A DNA stretch of 64,000 nt from RGIG5579 sp045531235 (GTDB lineage: Bacteria; Bacillota; Clostridia; Oscillospirales; SIG627), in contig JAZSDQ010000098.1 of NCBI GenBank assembly GCA_045531235.1, positions 24,638 to 88,637 of the forward strand, written 5' to 3'. The position numbers and the translations under genes are program-made. The notes under the pieces are model-generated. The model was given only the letters and a program-made list of their open reading frames with translations, made no database searches and had not been told where the DNA came from. Numbering within the stretch: position 1 is the stretch's first letter; every line of letters begins with the position of its first letter. Below are positions 17,770 to 25,541 of this stretch, in pieces.

Positions 17770-18450
17770 CTACACCCCCTTCTTTTCGTGGGAAGAAAAG
17801 TCCGGAACGATACCAAACAGCGGAAGCCCGAAATTTTCCGTCAGTTCCTCTGCGGAACGGATCCTGTTATCCGTCAGCTCGCGAAGAATCACGATGGCCG
17901 CGGAAAGAATAAAGCCGAAAATAAGCCCTACCAAAGTGTTGCGCACAACATTGGGTCCGGACGGGGAAGTGGGCATTACAGGATTACTCAGCACAGAAAG
18001 GGAGCCGATATTCTCATAATTTGCAATCTGAACAGGTGCCATTTCCGCAACGGAAAGAGCAACGCTATAGGTCAATGTAGGATCGTTGGTAGTGATCAAA
18101 ACGAAAAAGGAACTGGTTTCCTCAATCACAGAGGAAAAACGCAAGCAAGAAGCAATTTCCTTGGGAGAAACGTTCGTCTCCGTGCTTTCCGCCAAATCTT
18201 TGGATACCAATTCATAGAATTCATTGATGTTCAAAAACTCAACAAACTGCGGAGCTACTGTTTGATTCAAAGACGAATACATATCATCTTCGGAAGCGCT
18301 TGCAAAAAATTTCACCTGTGCAGTATAAGTAGGAGCCACAAAATACTTTGTATAAACAAAAGCGCCGACACCAAACAAAATAGCTACAACCAAGATAAAG
18401 ACAATACCCTTCATCATCCAATTGAATAGGTCTTTTAATGTAATTTCCAC
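17770..18450 (-). CDS. Wzz/CpsC-like polysaccharide co-polymerase (kinase activator)
   Basis: This 226-residue membrane protein has one helix near residues 15-35, an outside domain, and a second helix near 180-200. The second helix is preceded by a proline-rich segment (NPVMPTSPSGPN), as in CpsC/CapA proteins that set chain length and switch on the partner kinase. I prefer the GTG at 18450, which has AGGAAAGG 9 nt upstream, over an in-frame GTG at 18471 that overlaps that ribosome site. Three nt separate it from the kinase gene. Confidence 0.85.
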   Translation of the reverse strand: MEITLKDLFNWMMKGIVFILVVAILFGVGAFVYTKYFVAPTYTAQVKFFASASEDDMYSSLNQTVAPQFVEFLNINEFYELVSKDLAESTETNVSPKEIASCLRFSSVIEETSSFFVLITTNDPTLTYSVALSVAEMAPVQIANYENIGSLSVLSNPVMPTSPSGPNVVRNTLVGLIFGFILSAAIVILRELTDNRIRSAEELTENFGLPLFGIVPDFSSHEKKGV

Positions 18451-18472
18451 AGATTCTGTTCCTTTCCTCACG

Positions 18473-19582
18473 TTATTTTGCGTAACGACAGTTGATCTCC
18501 TGCATGAGAGGCAGCTTTTCTTTCATATCCAGAGCGAGGGTCAGCTGACTTCTTCCTCTTTCCAGATTATGCTCGGGATGTCTGGTCTTAAAATATTTAT
18601 CTCCATTGAGATAATCTTCCAGGAATCGAGCAGAAAGCTCAAAAGCCATAGTAACTGCGCCAAGGGCCAAGCTATCCAATTCTTCGGAGGTGCAAAAATC
18701 CTTAACCGCGGGGATAAATCCGGAAGCAAAAGCCTCGTAAAGTTCCAAATTCAAACCAACCTTGGAATAATCCGGCTCATCCTCTGCCGCAAAGTTGGCA
18801 GAAAAACGAATGGCATCGCCGAAATCATAAGCACAAAGACCGGGGATTACCGTATCCAGGTCAATGACACATACAGCCTCGCCGCTGTCTTTATCGATGA
18901 GGATGTTGTTGTACTTGGTATCGTTGTGGGTAACGCGAAGCGGAAGAATACCGCTTGCTCGCTTATTCTCCAACTGTCCCCAAAGAGCTTCGTTTTCTTT
19001 CAGGATTTCAATTTCCTTTTCGATAACGTGCCGTCTTCCCGCCTCGTCTCTTTCACAAGCGGCGAAGAAGTTTTTCATACGAACGGGGGTGTTGTGGAAG
19101 TTAGGCATCGTATCCACAAGCTCTTCCATGGGAAAATCGCAAAGCTGCTTTTGGAAAGTGCCAAAAGAATAGCCTGCGTTTTTCAGGATCTCGGGATCCT
19201 CTGCCTGATCGTAAGTAATAGAATTGGGAATGTAACGGTAAATACGCCAGAAGTTGTCATTATCGGCAAAATAATAATTGGTGCCGTCTTCCCTCTTAAG
19301 AAACTGAAGAACTTTTCCTTCAGGATCTTTTCCTTCACTGATCAGCTTTTGACGAATATGACTTGTAACCTTGTCAATATTCCCCATGATGCCTACAGGA
19401 TTAGGAAACACATAAGTATTGATTCTTTGGAGTACGAAGCTATCCGTCTTTCCTTTATAGCGAACATCCACTCTGTGAGTAGAGTTAATATGCCCGCTGT
19501 GGAAAGTTTCTACTCGAAAGGAATCAAATTGAATTCCGAATTTTTCCAAAACCGAGGTAATTTCTTTACTGTTGTATGTCAT
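18473..19582 (-). CDS. Phosphotransferase-family sugar kinase, NahK-like
   Basis: This 369-residue APH-fold kinase has the catalytic loop LRVTHNDTKYNNIL near 220-233 and the metal motif VIDLDTVIPG near 245. An N-terminal region with HSGHINSTHRV resembles N-acetylhexosamine 1-kinase (NahK), which phosphorylates GlcNAc/GalNAc at C1. That activity would feed sugar-1-phosphates to polysaccharide synthesis and would fit the position at the head of the surface operon, 22 nt before the Wzz-like gene. Other small-molecule APH substrates cannot be excluded. Confidence 0.75.
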   Translation of the reverse strand: MTYNSKEITSVLEKFGIQFDSFRVETFHSGHINSTHRVDVRYKGKTDSFVLQRINTYVFPNPVGIMGNIDKVTSHIRQKLISEGKDPEGKVLQFLKREDGTNYYFADNDNFWRIYRYIPNSITYDQAEDPEILKNAGYSFGTFQKQLCDFPMEELVDTMPNFHNTPVRMKNFFAACERDEAGRRHVIEKEIEILKENEALWGQLENKRASGILPLRVTHNDTKYNNILIDKDSGEAVCVIDLDTVIPGLCAYDFGDAIRFSANFAAEDEPDYSKVGLNLELYEAFASGFIPAVKDFCTSEELDSLALGAVTMAFELSARFLEDYLNGDKYFKTRHPEHNLERGRSQLTLALDMKEKLPLMQEINCRYAK

Positions 19583-19662
19583 ATCGTTTCTCTCTGTTTT
19601 TCTAAATTTACGGGCTGCTCTTCTTCAAATGGGCAAAATCACCCAAAACTAGCATCATAGTC

Positions 19663-19691
19663 ATTATAACATAGCCTTTGAAAAAAAGCAA
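19663..19691 (-). promoter_or_regulatory. Promoter of the ten-gene surface operon
   Basis: TTGCTT (19691-19686), 17-nt spacer, TATAAT (19668-19663) on the minus strand, giving an 80-nt leader before the NahK-like gene. Confidence 0.75.
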
Positions 19692-19750
19692 GAGTTTTCC
19701 CCAAACAGCTTTTTTGCCAAAAGGTGCAATGACAAAGCCTTTAAAACAAG

Positions 19751-19780
19751 AAAAAGTTGCCAAAATCGGCAACTTTTTTC
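19751..19780. terminator. pfkA terminator
   Basis: AAAAGTTGCC / GGCAACTTTT hairpin with a six-base loop and T-rich flanks directly after the pfkA stop codon. Confidence 0.88.
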
Positions 19781-19787
19781 ACTTTGT

Positions 19788-20765
19788 TTAATAGAGAGAA
19801 AGGATCTTGCTTGTGCGAATCAGATCATCATCAATTTCTTTTTTCATAGAGAGCGCATCTTCAATGTCCAGATCCACGATGCTGTCCCCTTTCATTGCAA
19901 TAATTTTACCGTAAACACCCTGTGCCAAAAGCTCAGTCGCCTTCGCCCCCATAAGAGAAGCGGCAACGCGGTCCCGTACCGTGGGACTCCCCCCTCTTTG
20001 CTGATGGCCGAGAATGGTAGTGGTTGTGGAAATGCCGGTCTTGGCTTTGATTTCCTCAGCGATTTCCATGGTTCCGCCCACGCCTTCGGCATTGATGACA
20101 ATATAGTGATTTTTGCCGGCGTTGCGGCAAGAAAGAATGGGTTTTATGATATCCTCGTCCACACGGAAGGATTTTTCGGGGATAATACAAGCCTCGGCGC
20201 CGCCGGCAATGCCGCAGTTTAATGCAATATAGCCTGCATTTCTGCCCATAACCTCCACGACGCTGCAGCGTTCATGGGAATATGCGGTATCTTTAATGCG
20301 GTCGATAGCTTCTTTTACGGTATTCATTGCCGTATCGTAGCCGATGGTATAATCGCTGCAAGACACGTCGTTATCAATGGTAGCGGGAATCCCAATGACG
20401 GGAAAGCCGATTCGGTGAAGATCTCTCGCGCCGCGGAGAGAACCGTCACCACCGATGACCACGATGGCATCCAGGCGAAAAATATCTGCCATTGCCTTTC
20501 CTCTGGCAATTCCCTCTGCAGTTTCAAATTCTTTGCAACGGGCGGTCAAAAGCACCGTTCCGCCGCGGCTGATGATATTGGAAACGGAATGATTGTTCAT
20601 CGCCTGGATAGATCCATCGAGCAGGCCCTCATATCCACGCTGAATGCCGTACACCTCAAGACCATGATACAAGCCCGAGCGCACCACCGCACGCAAAGCC
20701 GCATTCATTCCCGGCGCATCTCCGCCTGATGTCATAACGCCGATTCTTTTGATGTTTTTTCCCAT
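19788..20765 (-). CDS. pfkA: ATP-dependent 6-phosphofructokinase
   Basis: This 325-residue glycolytic enzyme phosphorylates fructose 6-phosphate. The N-terminal GVMTSGGDAPGMNAALRAVV block, GGDGS in VVIGGDGSLRGA near 103 (ATP-type glycine) and the catalytic PATIDND near 126 are all visible. Length equals the bacterial PfkA norm. GGAGG lies 9 nt before the ATG. It is a single-gene unit with a consensus promoter. Confidence 0.97.
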   Translation of the reverse strand: MGKNIKRIGVMTSGGDAPGMNAALRAVVRSGLYHGLEVYGIQRGYEGLLDGSIQAMNNHSVSNIISRGGTVLLTARCKEFETAEGIARGKAMADIFRLDAIVVIGGDGSLRGARDLHRIGFPVIGIPATIDNDVSCSDYTIGYDTAMNTVKEAIDRIKDTAYSHERCSVVEVMGRNAGYIALNCGIAGGAEACIIPEKSFRVDEDIIKPILSCRNAGKNHYIVINAEGVGGTMEIAEEIKAKTGISTTTTILGHQQRGGSPTVRDRVAASLMGAKATELLAQGVYGKIIAMKGDSIVDLDIEDALSMKKEIDDDLIRTSKILSLY

Positions 20766-20808
20766 CCTTCTCAGCCTCCGATTTTTGTTAATTTCTGATT
20801 ATATTCAC

Positions 20809-20837
20809 ATTATAAAAGCATCTTTGTTATTTTTCAA
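20809..20837 (-). promoter_or_regulatory. pfkA promoter
   Basis: TTGAAA (20837-20832), 17-nt spacer, TATAAT (20814-20809) on the minus strand. Confidence 0.8.
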
Positions 20838-20894
20838 TAGTTATCTTCCGAAAAATGAAAAAAATATAGAAAAGTTTTCATTTTTACCAATGAT

Positions 20895-21899
20895 TCACTG
20901 ACCAAAGAATTCCTTCACCATATCCGAAAGAATTCGGGAATATTCTTTGTCCTTCGCGGAAAGAAAGCTTTCCTGCACGTGTTCAGCCAAGGGAACACGA
21001 AGGGTGATTTGACACATTTCTCCCTTTTTCTCCAAGGAAAAATCAAAGCCCTCTCCATCACAAAGCAAAGCGGCAGCAAACAAAGGAGAAAACGCCGCAA
21101 AGCGGGAAGCCGAATTCTTTTTGTTTTCCTTTAAAAGGTATTTGCCAAACAGTTCGAAAAGCTCCTCGCGATCAAAAAAACGAAGAGTCAGACAACACGT
21201 TTTCTCTTCTTTTTCCCCTTGTAATTCAACGTTTCTTTCTCCTTCAAAAAGAGAGACAAATTGAAGGGAATTTAAAAGAATCTCTGCCAGAAAATCCGGA
21301 TGGATCATAATTTTCAAATCATGGTCAAGAGACAATGTGGTAGAAAAACCCGCTTCTTTTAACGCAGGAGAAAAGAACGAGAAAAAGCCGGACAAGCTGC
21401 AAGTGGCTTCTTCCATGGGGTTTCGGTTTCTCGCAGCGCGCATTCTGAAATACGCAGCCCGTTCTTCACGAAAACGGCGGGTTCTCACCGAAAGCCTTTT
21501 GCAATACGAAACCAAAGTCGAGGAAGAATGTTCCTTTTCTGCACAAGCAAGGATTTTTTCTTCTCCTTCTTTTAAAAGCTTGTGGCATTCCTCAAGAAGA
21601 TATTCAGAAACAGGCAAGCCAATCAGACCAAAGTCTTCAAAAAAGAAAATATGGCGCAGCTCGGATTTTCCGTACCTTTTAGCAATCACAGCAATGAAAT
21701 ATCTTCTTAGATCCAAAACCGCGGAAAATATCCCCTCTTTTGAAACCTTTTCCTTTTCCTGCACAAAGAAGCGCATCATTCCCGTAGGAGGCAAAAGCAA
21801 GCCCCTCGCCATACGGTTGCGGTAAAGGATTTTATTCTCTTCGCCCAAAACTATCACGGAAAACGGCAAATTTTCCACCGGTGCAAATCGTTTCTCCAA
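20895..21899 (-). CDS. Degenerate histidine-kinase-like protein, no clear catalytic residues
   Basis: This 334-residue soluble protein begins with a PAS-like segment (residues 8-95; SVIVLGEENKILYRNRMARG). A charged helical region follows (about 105-165) where a kinase would carry its phospho-acceptor, but no H-E/D-x-x-P motif is present. A HATPase-like region at 180-310 contains HPDFLAEILLNSLQFV, which resembles an N-box with key residues altered; G1/G2 boxes are not recognisable. It may be a ligand sensor or a pseudokinase. It stands alone between pfkA and lon, with no response regulator nearby. Assignment is tentative. Confidence 0.55.
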   Translation of the reverse strand: MEKRFAPVENLPFSVIVLGEENKILYRNRMARGLLLPPTGMMRFFVQEKEKVSKEGIFSAVLDLRRYFIAVIAKRYGKSELRHIFFFEDFGLIGLPVSEYLLEECHKLLKEGEEKILACAEKEHSSSTLVSYCKRLSVRTRRFREERAAYFRMRAARNRNPMEEATCSLSGFFSFFSPALKEAGFSTTLSLDHDLKIMIHPDFLAEILLNSLQFVSLFEGERNVELQGEKEEKTCCLTLRFFDREELFELFGKYLLKENKKNSASRFAAFSPLFAAALLCDGEGFDFSLEKKGEMCQITLRVPLAEHVQESFLSAKDKEYSRILSDMVKEFFGQ

Positions 21900-21996
21900 T
21901 TTTTACCCCCTGAAATTTCTTTTTGTTATCGTATTTTACCCATTCTATCACAAGTTTTGCTATTTGTAAAAACATTTCAAACATCATAAAAAACAG

Positions 21997-22025
21997 TTTC
22001 TTTTTCTTTCTTCTTATGTTATAAT
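21997..22025 (+). promoter_or_regulatory. lon promoter
   Basis: TATAAT at 22020-22025 with extended TGT before it, and a T-rich TTTCTT-type -35 region 17 nt upstream (21997-22002). No CIRCE or obvious CtsR box is seen. Confidence 0.55.
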
Positions 22026-22086
22026 AGCTTAATAATGGGTTTTTGTACCCAAATGCAAAAACATTCCAGAAAGGAAATCCCCTTTT

Positions 22087-24432
22087 ATGCCTAGTTTTAC
22101 CGAAAAATTGGACCGTGTTGCACTCCCCGTCATTGCCCTGCGCGGTCTTGTGATCTTCCCCGGCATTGACACCAGTTTTGAAGTGGCCCGTCCTCTGACG
22201 GTTCGCGCTGCAGAAATGGCCCTTGCCGCTGACGGCATGGTCTTTCTCGTAGCTCAAAAAGATGCTGCTGTGGAAACTCCCGAACCTCAGGATCTATATA
22301 GAATCGGCGTGATTGCACGCATCAAGCAATCCGTTCGCCTGCCTGACAAAAGCTACCGTATTATCACCGAAGGTATTGCCCGCGGCGAGGTTCTGAATTT
22401 CTTCCGCTTAGAATCCGGTGCTATCACTGCTGAGGTCATTCGCAAAGACGTTTTTGTAGAAAAAGACATTATCAGTGACGCCTACCGCAGAACCGTACTT
22501 CACGGTGTGGAAGAACTCACCCCTTTTCTTTCCAAATTTTCCCCGGAAGTAACGAGCGCTCTGCAGACCATTGAAGATCCCGCATTTCTTTCCGATTTCG
22601 TTGCCGCAAACATTTTGCGCCGCACCGAAGATAAAATGGCGATCCTTTCTATCTTTGATCCCCACGACCGCGCGGAAAAGCTGTGCGAGATCCTTTCCAG
22701 AGAGCTGGAAGTGTTGAAATTGGAAGGCCGCATTACCCGCAAAATTCAGCACCACATGGATCAGCAGCAGAAAGAAGCATACCTGAGAGAACAGCTTCGC
22801 GCCATTCAAAGCGAGCTTTCCGGCGGTATGGAAAACGGTGACACCATGGATTCCGACGAGGAGGATCTCATGGGGCGCATTGAAAAAGCAGAACTTCCCG
22901 ATGCCATTCGTGAAAAGCTGATCGCTCAAGCAAAAAAGCTCCCGCAGATGCCCTTCGGTTCTTCGGAATCGGCGCTTTTGCGCAACTATATCGAAACCTG
23001 TCTTGAATTGCCTTGGAACCGTTTTACCGAGGACAGCATTTCTCCCGAAAAAGCAAAAGAGATCCTGGACAGAGATCACGACGGACTGGATAAAGTAAAA
23101 GAGCGTATTCTTGAATTTCTCGCGGCGCGCTTGCTCCGCGGAAAAGCCCAAGGACAGATCCTCTGTCTGGTAGGCGCTCCCGGCGTGGGAAAAACGAGCA
23201 TTGCCTCTTCCATTGCAGAAGCCCTCGGGAGAAAATACGTGCGCATTTCTTTGGGCGGCGTCCGTGACGAAGCAGACATCCGCGGCCACAGAAAGACCTA
23301 TATCGGTGCCATGCCCGGCAGAATCATCACTGCCTTGACACAGGCAGGCTCTATGAATCCTCTCATCACCTTAGACGAAATTGACAAGCTCACCCGCGAT
23401 TCCCACGGCGATCCCGCCTCTGCCCTCTTGGAAGTTTTGGATGCAGAGCAGAACAAAGCCTTCCGCGATCACTTTGTAGAGCTCCCCGTGGATCTTTCCT
23501 CTTGTATGTTCCTTGCTACGGCAAATGAAACCGATACCATTCCTCCCGCACTGCTTGACCGTATGGAGATCATTCGCATCCACGGCTATACCGAAAGCGA
23601 AAAATGCGCCATTGCCGCGAATCACCTCATTCCGAAGCAACAGACAGAGCACGGCTTGAAAAAAGGAAATCTTTCCATTGACGAAGCCGCCATTCGCAAG
23701 ATCATTCGCTCCTACACCCGTGAACAGGGTGTGAGAAAGCTGGAACGGGAGATCGCCAGGATCTGCCGCAAGAGCGCAAAAATGATCTACGACGGCAAAA
23801 AGCGTATCCGAGTAACGGAAAAAAACCTGGAAAGCTTTTTGGGCAAAGAAAAGATTCTGCCCGAAAAGAAAGATTTCACCCCTCGCATCGGCGTGGTCAA
23901 CGGACTTGCCTGGACCATGAGCGGCGGCGAGATGCTGAAGGTAGAAGCCCTTGCCGTAGAAGGCAGCGGAAAATTGGAATTGACCGGCTCTCTGGGCGAC
24001 GTGATGAAGGAATCTGCCAAGGCGGCAATTTCTCTTGTCAGGTCCCAAAGCGAAGCCTTGGGAATTCAAAACCTTGAATTCTATAAAAACCGGGATTTAC
24101 ACATTCACTTCCCCGAAGGCGCCATTCCCAAGGACGGCCCCAGCGCAGGCGTAACCCTCGTTACCTGCCTTGCCTCTCTGCTTTCCGGTAAAAAAGTGCG
24201 TGGCGACGTTGCCATGACGGGAGAGATCTGCCTGAGAGGAGATGTCCTTGCCATCGGCGGATTGAGAGAAAAAGCCTCTGCCGCTTTGCGTGCGGGAATG
24301 AAAACCGTTCTCATCCCCGAAGACAACGTGAAGGATCTTGATGAAGTAGATCCTTTGGCAAAAGAAAACATTCGTTTCGTTCCTTGCAAAACCGTTTGGG
24401 ATGTATTGAAGGAAGCGTTGGTAGAAGAATGA
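22087..24432 (+). CDS. lon: ATP-dependent protease Lon
   Basis: This 781-residue AAA+ serine protease degrades misfolded and regulatory proteins. It has an N-terminal LON domain (about 10-200), a coiled linker (QQQKEAYLREQLRAIQSEL), the Walker A GAPGVGKTS near 362-370, Walker B LITLDEIDK, and the protease domain. The catalytic dyad is Ser686 in KDGPSAGV and Lys729 in GGLREKA. AGAAAGGAA precedes the ATG. The stop overlaps the engB start (ATGA), an arrangement common in Firmicutes. Confidence 0.97.
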   Translation: MPSFTEKLDRVALPVIALRGLVIFPGIDTSFEVARPLTVRAAEMALAADGMVFLVAQKDAAVETPEPQDLYRIGVIARIKQSVRLPDKSYRIITEGIARGEVLNFFRLESGAITAEVIRKDVFVEKDIISDAYRRTVLHGVEELTPFLSKFSPEVTSALQTIEDPAFLSDFVAANILRRTEDKMAILSIFDPHDRAEKLCEILSRELEVLKLEGRITRKIQHHMDQQQKEAYLREQLRAIQSELSGGMENGDTMDSDEEDLMGRIEKAELPDAIREKLIAQAKKLPQMPFGSSESALLRNYIETCLELPWNRFTEDSISPEKAKEILDRDHDGLDKVKERILEFLAARLLRGKAQGQILCLVGAPGVGKTSIASSIAEALGRKYVRISLGGVRDEADIRGHRKTYIGAMPGRIITALTQAGSMNPLITLDEIDKLTRDSHGDPASALLEVLDAEQNKAFRDHFVELPVDLSSCMFLATANETDTIPPALLDRMEIIRIHGYTESEKCAIAANHLIPKQQTEHGLKKGNLSIDEAAIRKIIRSYTREQGVRKLEREIARICRKSAKMIYDGKKRIRVTEKNLESFLGKEKILPEKKDFTPRIGVVNGLAWTMSGGEMLKVEALAVEGSGKLELTGSLGDVMKESAKAAISLVRSQSEALGIQNLEFYKNRDLHIHFPEGAIPKDGPSAGVTLVTCLASLLSGKKVRGDVAMTGEICLRGDVLAIGGLREKASAALRAGMKTVLIPEDNVKDLDEVDPLAKENIRFVPCKTVWDVLKEALVEE

Positions 24433-25022
24433 ACTTAAACAATATCACCTTAAAGATCTCTGCAGGCAGAAAAGATCAGCTGATCCACGACGGAAAATGC
24501 CAGATCGCCTTTTCCGGTCGAAGCAACGTGGGAAAAAGCTCCGCACTCAACAAGCTGATGGCGAGAAAAAGTCTGGCCAGAGTATCTTCCACTCCCGGCA
24601 AAACCATCACCGTAAACTTTTTTGATCTGGACGGCAAGTGCTATCTTGTAGATTTGCCCGGCTACGGCTTTGCTCGGCGCAGTGAAAAAGAAAAGCGCGT
24701 TTGGTCAAGCCTTACGGATGCATATTTTCAAAATCACGAGGATCTCGCTCTGGTACTTCAGCTTGTTGATCTGAAAACAGGCCCCAGCCGCGACGACGAA
24801 ATGATGATCTCCTTTTTGCAGGAGGTAGGAATTCCTTTTGTGATCGTAGCCACAAAGCTTGATAAACTGAACAAGACGGATCAAAAGAAAAACCTCGCCG
24901 CTTTGGAGGAAGCTTATTTTCCCACCCCCGTTTTTCCCTTTTCTTCTTTGAAGGGAGACGGTGTGGAAAGCGTCAGAAAACTCATTGAAACCACGGTAGA
25001 AGCATTCGAAAATACAAAATAA
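24429..25022 (+). CDS. engB: Ribosome biogenesis GTPase EngB/YsxC
   Basis: This 197-residue small GTPase is needed for assembly of the large ribosomal subunit. G1 is GRSNVGKSS at 30-38, G3 is DLPGYG at 75-80, and G4 is TKLDK near 145. The ATG at 24429 overlaps the lon stop codon, which argues for translational coupling. An in-frame upstream extension inside lon is rejected. Confidence 0.95.
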   Translation: MNLNNITLKISAGRKDQLIHDGKCQIAFSGRSNVGKSSALNKLMARKSLARVSSTPGKTITVNFFDLDGKCYLVDLPGYGFARRSEKEKRVWSSLTDAYFQNHEDLALVLQLVDLKTGPSRDDEMMISFLQEVGIPFVIVATKLDKLNKTDQKKNLAALEEAYFPTPVFPFSSLKGDGVESVRKLIETTVEAFENTK

Positions 25023-25091
25023 GTAGGTTTTTGTATGCATTCTTTCTTTCGGGCAATACTAAAACAACCGAAAAAAGAATGGAGAAAACCA

Positions 25092-25541
25092 ATGAGGATC
25101 GCCTTATGGGAGCCCTTTCCGCTGACGGAAACGCTTCTTTTTACCCGTTTAAAAAACAGCGCTGCAAAACATTCCGTTGCCGTAGAAAAAGCCCGTATGG
25201 GTCAGCACTACAATTTGGTCTTATTTGAAGGAAGTTTCTTTCCGCAGTATCCCCTTTGCAGCTCGGATCTTTGGCTGGTTCCGTCTTCCTGCAAAGTGAA
25301 AAAGCTGCCCTTGGGCACCTTTCTCACCGGTGGAATGGGCAGCGAGGATGACGTTTCTCTCTCCAGTATCGGTGAAGAAAACGCTCTTCTTTGTATTCAA
25401 AGGGAAATCGTGCACGGCGGGCGTACTCTGTTTCCTCTGGAAAAAACGATTCCCTTTGATCGGAATTACAGCCTTTATAAAAACCTTGCCGCAGGCTTTG
25501 CCCTGCTCTCGGTAAAATTCTTTTTGGGAGAGGAGTTATAA
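25092..25541 (+). CDS. Hypothetical protein upstream of the helicase gene
   Basis: A 149-residue protein if begun at ATG 25092 (GGAGAAAACC just before), or 168 residues from an earlier ATG at 25035. No family is recognised. It starts MRIALWEPFPLTETLLFTRL and contains HYNLVLFEGSFFPQYP and a CSSDLWLVPSSCKVKKLP segment; no membrane helix or catalytic motif is apparent. Its stop codon overlaps the helicase ATG (TAATG), so coupling to the helicase is likely. Confidence 0.6.
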   Translation: MRIALWEPFPLTETLLFTRLKNSAAKHSVAVEKARMGQHYNLVLFEGSFFPQYPLCSSDLWLVPSSCKVKKLPLGTFLTGGMGSEDDVSLSSIGEENALLCIQREIVHGGRTLFPLEKTIPFDRNYSLYKNLAAGFALLSVKFFLGEEL

